Positions 46,617 to 58,344 of a DNA stretch of 64,000 bases are shown here, in pieces. Made by a program: the position numbers and the translations under genes. The DNA comes from Crocodylus rhombifer (taxonomy: Eukaryota > Chordata > Crocodylia > Crocodylidae), in assembly GCA_038503035.1 (NCBI GenBank), contig JAVSML010001162.1:310001-374000 (forward strand), read 5' to 3'. The notes below the pieces were generated by a model, which ran no database searches, was not told where the DNA came from, and saw nothing but the letters and a program-made list of their open reading frames with translations. Position 1 is the first letter of the stretch, and each line of letters starts with the position of its first letter.

Positions 46617-47703
46617 CTGGCATTTGATATAGTCTCCCACAATGTTTTCCCAGGCAAGCTAAGGAAGTATGGGCTGGAAGAATAGACTGTAAGGTAGATA
46701 GATAACTGGCTGGAGCATTGGGTTCAGAGAGTAGTAATCAGTGGCTCAGTGTCTAGTTAGCCGATATCAAGTAGAGTGCCCCAGGGGTCGGTCCTGAGGC
46801 CAATTTTTGTTCACTGTGTTCATCAACAACCTGCAAGATGGCATAGAGTGCACCCTCAGCAAGTTTGCAGATGACACCAAGCTGGGGAAAGTAGTAGATA
46901 TGCTGGAGGGTAGGGCTTGGATTCAGAGTGAGCTAAACGAATAGGAGGATTGGGCCAAAAGAAATCTCATGAGGTTCAATAAGGACAAGCACAAAGTCCT
47001 GCGCTTGGGAAAGAACAATCCCATGCACCAGTACAGGCTGGGGGCTGACTGGCTGGGCAGCAGCTCTGTAGAAAAGGACCTGGGGTCTTCCTATACAGTT
47101 GACAATAATTTGAATATGAGCCAACGATGCTCCCTTGTTGCAAAGAAGGCTAACGGCATAGTGGGCTGCACTGGTAGATGTGTTGCTAGCAGGTCAAGGG
47201 TATTCAGCACTAGTGAGGCCAAATCTACAGTACTGTGTTGAGTTTTGGGGCCCCCGGCTACAGAAAGGATGTGGACAAATTGGAGGACGAAGAAATGGTT
47301 TGGGGGCTGGGGGACATGACTTCTGAGAAGAGGCAGAGGGAACTGGTCTTATTTAGTCTAGAGTAGAGAAGACTAAGAGAGGATTTAATAACAGCTTTCA
47401 ACTGCCTCAAGGGAGGTTTGGAAAAAAGATGGAGTGAGACTCTTCTCAGTGCTGGCAGATGACAGAATAAGGAGCAACGGTCTCAAGTTGCAGCAAGGGA
47501 AGTCTAGGTTAGATATGAGGAAGACTTTTCTCACCAGGAAGGTAGTAAAACACTGAAACAGGTTACCCAGAGGTGGTGGAAACTCCACCCTTGGAGGTTT
47601 TTAAGGCCCGGCTAGACAAAGCTTGGGCCGGGATGATCTAGTTGGGGATGGCCCTGCTTTGAGCAGGGGGTTGGACTAGATGATCTCCTGAGGTCCCTTC
47701 CAG
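46617..47703 (+). mobile_element. CR1 LINE 3' half (subfamily 3), fused to the preceding copy
   Basis: Begins abruptly inside an RT palm block (AFDIVSHN-like, from ggcatttgatatagtctccc), continues with SKFADDTKLG-like sequence, MRFNKDKHKVLRLGKNNPMH, a decayed SALVRPNLQYCVEFWGP-like segment, and ends with a CR1 tail ggtcccttccag at 47703. Many stops. It joins the subfamily 1 copy without any intervening sequence. Confidence 0.87.
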
Positions 47704-50700
47704 TATAGTGTAGACCTACCCCAGCTAGCAGTATACTATCCAGAGCTGGAACGCCAGTAGCACTCTAGCTAGAGCAACAAGGAGCTCAGCATGGACCTGT
47801 TTACTCTGCTTTGTGTTTAAAGCTCTCTCTAGTGACTGCTGTATAGACATACCCTCAGTCTGCTCACCTGCAAAGTGGGATAATAAAGTATATAGCGAAC
47901 CTTAATTATTTTATATTTATAATAAACCTTCAGATCTAAGGATAGAAGGTGCTATAAAAATTAAACTGTTCTTAAGGTGCTACTATTCATATATACTAGC
48001 TATCCATAGCTATGAGCCTTTTGGATAGGATATCAATCTAATAAATAGTAAGGACACATATTCCCTATGTTCTAGCAAAAATAATCACTCTTGTTACTTG
48101 AAGCTTTCCTCTCTTAATCCAGTTTATTAAAATGGCAACTTTTTGCCTCAAAATGTCCTCATTTCAACTGTTGGTAGCTAGGCAATTAATCTTTGTCAAG
48201 GTGAACAGCAGGTGCATTACATATTCTTCATCCAAAGGATAGAAGAGCTAGACAAGTGCTTGCAAGAAGCAAACACCTTATAATTTATAAGAAACGATGT
48301 AGGCCAGATGCCATTTACTCTCTGACAAAAAAATGGTTTAAATCTTTCTAAGTGGGTGGGAATAGCTGCTTTTTATTTTTTGTTATTTTTACATGGATTC
48401 TATGTTTTAGTAAGCAAGAGCATTTGGACAGCAGTTCTTTAAAGTAAGCAGCAGCAGTTTTTTCATTTGTGTTCCTCCCAGAATTAGTAGTAATCAATGT
48501 GCCTTGTTCCGTATTTTTGGTTGTGCATTTCCTGCAGCAATATATTTCTCTTTTACTTTTCATATTGCTAGCATTACTTTAAAGGGTGACATTCTTAACA
48601 GACATCAAGTACTGTCAATTTATTGTAGCAGTACTACACGCAGCTGTTTCATTTTACCAACACGAATTTTCAGCTAGCAGCTGTACAAAATTTATCAAAT
48701 CTTAGTTTTTCTGGATTCAAATTTCATTTAAATTATGTTATTACGGTTGCACGTAATTTGGAATGTTATATGTAACATTACTTTTATTGTGGAGACATTA
48801 ATATCTCTTTGCATCATAGAATTTCATTTTATATTTAAAACTCAGTTGGAAACCTTTTCCCCTTACATATATGCCTTCAGTTTTTTTAAATCTCTTTAAC
48901 TGTGTTCTTTAATTCTGTAAAGGATTTTGGAATAATTTGAAGACCAAATAGAATGGAAAATAAAGTTTATTGGATGCTTCTGTTTTATATTTAATGCTCT
49001 GCTGTGTTGATGCTAAAATTATGAGATGACTACACATGCTTTCAAACCAAGATTAAAGCTTTCTAAATCCTAAATCATTCACAGAATAATTTGAGTTAAA
49101 AATAATTGTATTTTAAAACAAAATAATTGAATGCTAATGATTCACTTAGGCACCATGACAAAAATAAGCTACTTTCCTTGTAATTTGGAATTACATTGGT
49201 AATGAGATAGTAAAAGGGACAGAATAGCAGAGGGGATTAACAGCCTTCTGTGTCTGGTAGTGCACAGCACCCCAATTCCCAGCACAGTAAGGATCCCTCA
49301 CTACCTCTAGTCAACCCTCAACAGGCACACACACATATGAATACAGATCTTCATCCATCTTATTCTCAAGGCAGCTGTCTCACCTGGAGCATGCCAGCAG
49401 CAAAGCCATCACAACGCTATCTCAACCACCTCCCCATCATCCACCTGCAGGCAGCAAGCAAGAGTGGCCTACCTGACAATCTCGAAATAGCCTCCGTTCA
49501 CTGCCACGAGCCCAACCCCCAGCAGCCAGCACATGGGGGTCCCACAGGAAAAAGCCAGGGCAGCTAAAGAAAGGAAGGGCTCTTTGCTACTAAGGCGAAA
49601 AGAAGGGAGCAGGGGTAATGGATGTTTCAGGTATTGTGGACCTGATTTACAAAAAATAGCTGGCAACTGACTGCACAAAAATGTGTAATAAATAGTTTGC
49701 TTATTTCTGTAAGCAGTTGTATTTATACAATGGTAAGAATAAATTAAAATGCTGCACATTTGACATTTATTTAAATTATTCTCTGTATACATGGTAAGCT
49801 AAAGGATACTGCTTTTGAATATATTTAATAGGTTTGACATTTTAGATCTGAACTGATGGATTTACCTGACATGTCTGTAGTGCGGATTGTACTAGAACTG
49901 GATATTCCATTAATACCTTGATTAGTCATTTAATTACATGCTACACTAGTTGTCTGGTTACAGTTTGTGTAACTTGGCAGCTCTCCATTTAGTAAACTGA
50001 CTAAAACATACTTTTGCTTGGAATTTGTGTTGCATGGCAACCACCAAAGGATATTTTAAAGCATTAATGTAACTAAAAGTTGGCCCAGAAATAACAACAG
50101 TCTAAATGATATTAAAAGATTGATTTTTGTAAGAGACCTATAGGAAGACCAAAGACAGGAGGTATGGGGCTTTGTAGTTTTTCTCAGAATTGCTTTTTGT
50201 ACAATAAACTAGTAATGAGCCTACCACGTCATTCTCAGTTTTCCTAATGTTCCTTCTCTCAAGAGCAACCAAATTGTATGTCTCTTTCTTGACATGTCTG
50301 CATGTCTGTTCAAAACAATCTATAGCCTTTGATATTAATCTCACACTTACTATCATTTTCCTGTCAAGTCTAGTTAAGGCAAAAGTGAAAAATGAGCCCT
50401 CCACACATGGTTGCTGAGCAACAGCAGATAAAGATTTGCTTTTGTGCTATCACTACATAAACCAGTCCTTTCTCTGGTTGGTGGCCCATGTAAGAGATCT
50501 CTGTTACAAATGTCTGAAGCAGCTACAGTTTGAACATCAGATATCCTATTTTAAATACGTATGATTCAACATACTAAATAGTTATAAAAATAATATGTTA
50601 ATGCCAAGATGCTTATTGGATGGCTAGTATCTTGCCTTCAGTTATAGTCTTATCATATAGCTTTATTTTCCTTACAGTGATTTCTGATGAGATTTTTGTA

Positions 50701-53150
50701 TATATTACCTCACTACCCTGAAATAATTGGTTCTCCTATATTTCTCTTTTGTATTTGAATAAAAATACCTTACTATAGTTAGATTTTTATCCAAAATTCT
50801 GTCAGTTCTCAGAGGTAGCCTTTTTGTATTTTAATTTGTGGCATAAACACATTAATTTTTTTTCACCTTCCAGACACTATAATAAATAATCAGAGCACCG
50901 CTAGAGAGATGAAATCCCACTATATGCCAATGGTCCAGAAATCCCTGCTGTCCAGGGGAACGTGCCCACTGTGCCATATCTTACAAGGGTGCAACAAAGC
51001 CATCTCCGAAGGCCGGTGGACCAGCACTGCTTCCTTGTTGCCTGGAATACAGTCCAGGGAACATTAACAAGGAGGGTCTTTATCTTGAGAAATTCTAAAT
51101 GTAGATAGAAGGCTTGCTCCCATGTATTGCAAAAGGCAACCTGGAACCCCATTCATTTGTTCAAAAAAGGTATCCTTAGTGCAAACTAAGGGTGAAAAAA
51201 AAATCATTTGCATAGCCCCTCCCTTAAGCAACTCTCCTAGAGTGAGCCTGAACTGCTTCATGGGGGCAGTGGGAGCCAAGCTTTTTGCCAGGCCTGTCAC
51301 AAATTAACCCTGCACCTTTTGTGAGTGCCATACCAGTTCCCTTCGCCTACCCTATTTGCTGCTCTGCCTTTTGCTTCCTGCTCTATGTTCCTCATCTGCT
51401 GCTCTGCTTTTTCATTTCCTGCCCTTCCGCTACCTACTGTGTTGCTTGTTCCCTCTCTGATCTTCCACTTGCCACATGGGTTGCCCCTGCCACTTGTGAC
51501 ACAAATGCTGCTGGCTGACCATCACACTAGAAGGTTTGAACTGGTGCCACAGTATACCTTGAAGCAGGAGCTATTCGTTACAGGGTGAATGGAAGGCATG
51601 TCATGTCTTTTTTGTTACAGTTGGCAGCCGTCTTTTCTCACAGGTAATGCTAAAAATAGGAATAACCTGACTTCATTAAGCACTATGAAAATAAAAAAGG
51701 GTTTTTACAATATATAATGTAAAATGTTTACGAATAGCAGTTACCATAAAATAAAATAATATTTGCATAGTTAAATTATTCATTACATCCTACTGTAAAT
51801 ATGATCTGCACAAATTGGTTTTGTATTAAAAAAATCTTAATGAGCTTTCCTAAGCTCTGAGTAGCTTTTAGTGTCACTATAGTTACAGCAAACGCTTTAC
51901 AAGCAATGTCCAAAGCAATGAATATCTTTCCAAGTATCATTATACTTCAAACTCTAGACTACTAATGTAATTTTCTTTCTGAACTTATAAAAGGCAACAT
52001 GCACAAAACCCTATATTTAGATTTTCCCAGAATCCAATTACATGTTATAGAATGCGATATGTAATTTAATGCATTACAGTGAATTATTGTAAATAGTCTA
52101 TGCAGGAGCCAGCAACCTTTTTCAAACCACGGACTGGAACAAACCAGCTCCAGTTTGACCCAGGCCAAGCAGCTTCAGCAGTGGGGGGGGGGGGAGCATT
52201 CCATGCACCCCCGCCAAAGCCTAACAGCTAGGAGCTGCATCCATGCCGCCACCACTTTTCCTAGCTCCCTTCTCCCTGGCTGCTTTATGGGCACAGCTTG
52301 TAGGTGGAGAAGGCTGCACTAGGGTCATGCTGGGTGGGTGGGGTTAGGGAGGAGCAGTAGCAGTATGGAAACAGCTTCCAGTTTCCTGCCCCTGGCACAG
52401 CTCCCCTCTGGCTGGAAGGTATATTTGCACTTCAGCCTTGGGAAGGGGGAGGTGGGAGAGGAGAGTGGGGCAGGAAAAAGTAGCAACAGTAGGGGCACAG
52501 ATTTCAGTTCCTTGGCCCTTGGTATCATGTATTTTGCATACAACATGCCCCCCTAATATAATATGCACATTGTTTTTGAAAGGCAGAATGAAGAAAAGAA
52601 GACTTTTCCAGAGTTATGACTGCATAGAACAGGAATAGAGTCTATTCTTCAACTGACTCACCTTCCCTGTCTTACTTAACAAAAGCTGAAACTCTAGCTG
52701 CTGCTGAAGAGTGGTCTCCATAGATGGATCTATGATTTGGAAAAAGAGTCTCTAAGGCTGTTAACTAGGAAGAAAGAAAGAGGAACATCTAGGAGACAGA
52801 AAATTTTCCCTAAGAAAGTTTAGCTTGATTAGTAGAATATCAAGACCATGAAAAAGGAGAAATCGTTAACACCTGTGAGGAACAATGAGCCCTTAAGTCA
52901 GTTGATTCCTTTAGATGTCTGAATAGCAATGCAAGCAACAGATGATTCCTGTTCCACAGTGCAGTAAAGCAGGGTACTTTTACCCTGTTCAGAAAATAAA
53001 CTTTTTTTCTCTATACATGCAACCCAGATTTGCAGGGGCTGCTTTTTTGGGGGGAGGGGGTGGGAAATGTGTGCACTGTATGCAACAAAATACAGTGATA
53101 TCTATGGAAATTTTGGTTTTAAAGTATTTGTATTAATTTGGAGCACTTTG
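47704..53150. other. Intergenic, mostly single-copy AT-rich sequence
   Basis: Low-GC sequence with short accidental frames only. A GC-richer patch near 52100-52560 begins caggagccagcaaccttttt, resembling a hAT terminus (CAGGGGYYGGCAACC), but the right end was not found. In other vertebrates ESYT2 lies upstream of NCAPG2, and I saw no ESYT2 coding exon on the minus strand here. Confidence 0.55.
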
Positions 53151-53621
53151 GCCATGTCTACATATGTATTTTATTACGGGGTAGACTAATTAGCTGCAGA
53201 GTAAAGTGTTACTGTCTACGTGTGCCTCGGTATTAGGTCTCAGTAGCCAGTAAACTAATTTATGTCACAGTAAGGCAGTACTATCTTATGCCAGGGTAAT
53301 TTATTGCAATTAAATGCATGTGTAGACACTGATCATGGGCATAAGTTGTGCCCAGTCATCCCAGCCAGCTGGGGGTCACACTTCTGCCTGCCACCTAGCC
53401 ACATGGCTCTGCCCTTTCAGTACCCTTATGGCCCAGCCAGCCCCTCTGTTCCCTGATGCCACAACCTGGAGCTGACCCCCTGTGTCCCCTGCCAGCCCAG
53501 GCCTGCTCCATCCTGGCTCAAATTGTTGCTGTCCGAGGTGCATGTGTAGAAGTAGTTTACTCTGGCTCAAACTGCTCCAGAGTTTATTGCTTCACATTAA
53601 TTGCACATGTAGACACACCTT
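53151..53621. mobile_element. TIR element with catgtctaca ends
   Basis: Left ggccatgtctacatatgtat and reverse-strand right ggtgtgtctacatgtgcaat are an imperfect inverted repeat, followed on both sides by TAATT-rich sequence. The GC-rich centre is non-coding. It appears related to the 2490-2857 element. Confidence 0.6.
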
Positions 53622-54458
53622 TGTGCATATTTACAGCATGGCAACAGTGTACTGTAGCTGGGACGTTTCTGAGCTCGTCTTGCCCACCCACTCATGTTGA
53701 CATGCTCCAAAACTGAAAATCTACCCCTGGAGTCACTCAACGGTGTCCCTCTCAAGACCTCTGTCCCTAGTGTGCTTGAAAGGAACTCAGCTCTATTTCT
53801 GAGCTTGGGGCATGTCAGTCTGGAGTCTGTTAAAACTGGTGGGCAGAGCATGCTTCTGCAGGGTAGACACTCTGGTTTGTCCAATGCTAATGCTAATACC
53901 ACTGTGCTTTGTACTGAATAACTATCTAAGATGGTCCCAATTCCAAAAACTTCCAAACTAGTAACAAAACTGAGGAAGAATGGAGAAATGGATCCACTAT
54001 ATGAACAGAACCACCAAAGCAAACATTGTGTTAGTACCAAAGCATTGTATTTGTTTGTATAGGAAAATGTGCAGAGAGAATGAGGCAGTAGTAGCTCAGA
54101 TGACAATATTTCACTGCTAAGAGGTACTGTGAGCTATGGCATCATCCTGCAAACACTTTACTGTTAGTAAATATGTATATTTGCTCAGGTCTTTTTTTTT
54201 TTCTTTTCCACATTCAAAATTAGCTCAAAGCCTCAGACTATTGCTCTTGGAAGAAATGTGTTATTTAACAGCTGGGGTAACTGAGGCACAAAGTGGACTT
54301 GCTTACAGGCACATGGACAATTTGTGTTTAGACTAGAACCTAAATTTTGCTATGAAAGTCCAACTCATAGTGCTGCTTATGCAAATTGCTTCAAATTCTC
54401 AGCTCTTACTTAACCCTATCTAGAAAATGGGGCTAATCACTTTTTTCAACTATTTTAG

Positions 54459-54529
54459 GATTGACCAAAATAAAGCAGCATCAAGCGCAGAAGACATTAA
54501 CACAATTACAAAACTCTTACAAGAAATAG
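54459..54529 (+). other. Candidate 71-nt exon of an unidentified plus-strand transcript
   Basis: A branch-point match ctaat, pyrimidine tract and AG (ggctaatcacttttttcaac then tattttag) precede an open 71-nt stretch reading IDQNKAASSAEDINTITKLL then QEI, followed by donor gtcagt. The splice signals are good and composition looks protein-like, but I recognise no protein and found no partner exons. It could be part of a non-coding transcript or chance. Confidence 0.25.
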
Positions 54530-54535
54530 GTCAGT

Positions 54536-55310
54536 GGCCATTGTGCTTCAGAACAAAGGGATTGGGTCGCAGTGTCTGAAGAAATGTGTCATTATGCTGA
54601 CCCATCCCGTACTGTGTACTGAAATGGTGCAGTAGGTTCTACGCATGCCCCTGTCCGGTGCCTGGCCTGACTCCTCAGTCTGATCACCAGATTCTAACTT
54701 TAGCAATTAGGTAAACTATAAATTAATATCGGTGTTGTTTTAGTGTACTGAATTTGCACCCAATCAGTACTGCTTGCCACATGAATATACCTTCAGTCTT
54801 TTGGTTATATTAACCATTGAAAACTACCTCACAGTGGTATGCATGAGCCAAGATTTCAACAGCAGGGACTGTAGCACCATCTAGTGGAAAGTAAGCATCC
54901 CATCAGAAAAAAGGAAAATACATGAACTAGTAGTATAGGAGAATTGAGCAGGAAAGAGGAGATTTCTGAAAAGAAGTCAGAACAAACCTAATACATCATA
55001 GAAATATATAAGCCAAAATCTTAAATCAGTATTATGCAGGTCCAGATTCTTACAGACTTGTCTTTGCACATGTGCAGTAATCTTAACTTGAAAAGGGAAA
55101 TAGAAATTTAACGTGGCTTTTTTTCTTAGACCAGAATTTTTTTAAACTAAGTCATTGCATTCTAATTCATAAAATTCCTTTAACCACTTTCATTCCCATA
55201 AAAAGGTATGCTAAATATTATTTAATTTAGTGATCTGCTTAATGTAAGGTATGACTTTGTAGGAAAAGCAGTAATATAATTACTGTTCCTGGTGCCACTG
55301 ATGGTCTTTT
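54536..55310. other. Intergenic, no recognised feature
   Basis: AT-rich sequence with no recognised gene or element between the candidate exon and the Tigger-like element. Confidence 0.5.
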
Positions 55311-55316
55311 TCAGTA

Positions 55317-55667
55317 CAGGCATACCTCGGAGATATTGCGGGTTTCGTTCCAGACCACCGCAATAAAGCAAATATCGCAATAAAACGAGTCACACGAATT
55401 TTTTGGTTTCCCAGTGCATATAAAAGTTATGTTTATACTATACCGTAGTCTATTAAGTGTGCAATAGCATTATGTCTAAAAAAACAATGTACATACCTTA
55501 ATTAAAAAATACTTTATTGCTAAAAAATACGAAGTGAGCAAATGCTGTTGGAAAAATGGCGCTGATAGACTTGCTCGATGCAGGGTTGCCACAAACCTTC
55601 AATTTGTAAAAGACGCAATATCTGCGAAGCGCAATAAAGTGAAGCGCAATAAAACGAGGTATACCTG
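55317..55667. mobile_element. Tigger1-like internally deleted pogo/mariner element (351 bp)
   Basis: Inverted termini CAGGCATACCTCGG (left) and, reversed, CAGGTATACCTCG (right) are flanked by TA on both sides (55315-55316, 55668-55669), the Tc1/mariner target. About 200 bp of left and 140 bp of right subterminal sequence match what I know of the mammalian Tigger1 element (gttccagaccaccgcaataa, ttttttggtttcccagtgca, ctgttggaaaaatggcgctg, cagggttgccacaaaccttc). The transposase-coding centre is missing between about 55526 and 55530. The assignment is from memory of the family. Confidence 0.88.
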
Positions 55668-55766
55668 TAGTTGTATCAATTATGAATGACATTTCTTAGA
55701 CTCCATTGTAACTGATGACATAGTTCTTTACTATCTAATGAGGGTCTGTGCAGAATTTTCTGATGT

Positions 55767-56249
55767 CAGTGATCCTTAACCAGGGTGCCATGAGGCACTT
55801 CTGCACCAGAAGGAAAAAGATCACCCCTCCTGCTCGGCGAAGCACCCTGGTGCCCACGGTTCCTCTGAACCACCCAGCTGTCTTCAACTTGGATGTCCCT
55901 GTGCTCCCAGCAGCACACACTGCTGCGTGTGCCTGCACACATGGCGCTGCTCTTTTCAGCCCATCTCATTCCTCACTGCTTCCAGTGCTCCTGGGGCTGG
56001 CGGGAGGTGCTGTGAGACAGGTGGCTCTAGTCACCAGAGGAGCAGTCGCAGCAGTGAGGGTGTGCTTACCCCTTCAGACAGGGGCAGACTGTAGAGAAAG
56101 CAGACCATGGTGAGATGATGCCCTGTCCCCACCATCCTCATCTAGTACCAGCTAGATTTTAGCTCAAGTGTTCCTCAGTGAGCTACCACTAAATGCCAGA
56201 AAGTTATGGAGTGGTGCCATGAGGCTAAAAAAGTTAACAAGCACCAATG
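55767..56249. mobile_element. hAT-like MITE with GC-rich interior
   Basis: Left CAGTGATCCTTAACCAGGGT and right, reversed, CATTGGTGCTTGTTAAC are degenerate hAT-like termini. Both ends carry a ggtgccatgagg segment next to the terminus. No target duplication is evident. Confidence 0.55.
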
Positions 56250-56399
56250 CAATTTATGCTTGGCAGCTGATATAGCTCCTGTAACACCAGAGAATTTGTA
56301 ATTTACTAACAAGAGCAACAACCAACAATTGCACCCTATCCTTTTAGATAGGACAACACTGCACTACGTTAGCATTACTTGGAGTTGAGCATACCTCCA

Positions 56400-56890
56400 C
56401 TCCTCAGTGTCACCTTCTAGATCCGAGTACCGGCTTGGGGCAGGTAGCAGCTCAGCTCTAGCTTCAGGCCTGGGGCTGAAGCCAAAGCTGAGAAACCTCC
56501 TGCCCCAGGCCAGGGTGGCTTGTGCAGCAGGGGAGAGGACTCATGGCGAGGGCGGCAACAGGGAGATTACATGGTGGGGCTGGGGGGCACATGGGGAGAC
56601 TGCACAGGGAGGGGTGTGTGCAAAGGGCACCTGTGTTGTGTGGCTTAGGTGGGGTGCAGGGGAGATGGTGCAGCCTGCCCCCATTGCCTGCCCCACTAGC
56701 CACTCCAGCCCCTTCCTGTGCGTCTCCCCTTCCTCCCCAACCCGCTGACCTTCAGCCTGGGCCTGAATCCAGCCAGGCTCAGAGCTGCCACTGCTGCTTT
56801 TGCCTGGCTGGGCTGGGCTGGGCTGGGGCTCCACTGCTGCCTGCCCTGGAGGCAAAGCCACCACAGAAGGTAAGTGGCAGGGGAGGACAA
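56400..56890. repeat. GC-rich non-coding repeat-like block
   Basis: Sharp rise in GC with overlapping accidental frames on both strands, low CG content, and a short (GGGCT)n run near 56810-56828. Probably another transposon filler. No ends found. Confidence 0.4.
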
Positions 56891-56995
56891 GTGGCATGAG
56901 GTCTGTCTTTGTGAACAAGGCATACAAGGGCTATGTTATGAATGCCCAAAGCTTGCTTAATCTTGAGACAAAGCAATAGCCACTAGACCATTTTG

Positions 56996-57018
56996 AGATG
57001 ATGATGATGATGATGAAT
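56996..57018. repeat. (GAT)n microsatellite
   Basis: Seven consecutive GAT/ATG units. Confidence 0.85.
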
Positions 57019-57157
57019 GACGCATGCCAAGGGGACTCAATAATCTTTGGAGGGATGATACTGAAGTGCCACACTGACTAGTAGGAGTAAGTTCTCTGAC
57101 ATCAATCGGACTACTGAGAAAACTGGATCCTCTTGACAGCGGTGGGAAGACCTAGAG

Positions 57158-58045
57158 CAACGGTAGGAAATTATTTGGGCCCAAGGGCCACTTACAGGGT
57201 TCTGGTGAGCTGTTGTGGCCCAGGTCAGCACTCTTCCCCCTTGCCCCACAGCCCCCTCCACAACAGCTCACCAAGACTCCTTAAGTGGTTCTGCCCCAGG
57301 GCCCAGCCCTGTGCGGTCACTGCCTGGTGAGCCCAGGGTCTCCATGGAGACTGGCCCAGGACCTATGCGGTCAGGGCACATTCAGCTGGGCACATGGAGT
57401 GGGGCTGCAGGCAGGTAGGGAGCAGCCTCCAGGAGTGGCATTGGCAGGTGGGGCCAGGGCTGGGGCCAGGAACGCAAAGCAGGATCGCAGAGCAGAATTG
57501 CAAGGAGTTGACACCATGGGCCTGGGGCCAGAGCCGGGGCCTGGGCCCAGACAGAGCCATAATCTGCTCCTGGTGCACCCCTGCCCACAAAATGGGCACC
57601 TATTGCTGGGATTTGCAGGCAAAGGATTGTGGCTCTGCCGTGGACCCTGGCTCTACATCCTAGCCCCAGCCCTATCTGTCCCACTCCTGGAGGTCACTTC
57701 TCATCTGGCTGGCCGGCTGTGCACACCCTGCGCACATCATTCCCAAGCCAGTTCCCATGGAGACTCTGCCCGCCCACTCTGTCTAGCATGCCCACCACTG
57801 GGTGTGGGGGAGATGGACCAGGATACCCAGGCATTGGGGCTGGGGCCATCTGTGGCTGGAAAGAGCTGTAGGGAAGTGGAGTCCAGCAGCCACACCGCCA
57901 CAGTGCTCATGAGGGCAGAGAGACTGGCTGCACACGCCATGGCCTGGGCTGCCCACACACCTAGGCCATGCAGGGCCAAGGACCTACTGGATGAAGCCCC
58001 TTGGCAGGCTGCATTCAGCCCATGGGCCATATTTTGCCCACCCCA
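57158..58045. mobile_element. Non-autonomous hAT element, 888 bp
   Basis: Left CAACGGTAGGAAATTATTTG and reversed right TGGGGTGGGCAAAATATGGC are diverged copies of one terminus (CAGGGGTGGGCAAA type), flanked by a perfect 8-bp target duplication acctagag (57150-57157 and 58046-58053). The GC-rich interior has a 275-codon open frame (57285-58112) that overruns the right end and has no recognisable domain, so it is not a gene. Confidence 0.88.
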
Positions 58046-58344
58046 ACCTAGAGTAACAGTATTTGTGGGTGAAAATCAAATACTGCTGTTAGATGCAACT
58101 TGGCTGTGGTAAGTAACAGACCAGAATATTTTAACTGTAACAAATTATCAGTATTTAACATTATGTCTGCATTGGTACTAGGCCATGTTAGACTACCCAC
58201 ATTAACAATGTTTTTCTGGTTTGGAGGACTAAGTTTTTCATATTAACTTTCTGCTCTGTTCCCAAAGTGCCTGAACCAATTTGGAGCAGCATTCTCTTTT
58301 CATGGTGAACCAGGCAATATACAAGCTCTATGGCCCAGATAGCA

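Noticed and set aside
50860..51152. Exon-like segment after caccttccag at 50870
   Set aside because: Frames are short and broken, and no recognisable peptide results.
57285..58112. 275-codon open frame on the plus strand
   Set aside because: It lies in the GC-rich interior of a hAT element, runs past its right end, and shows no recognisable domain.
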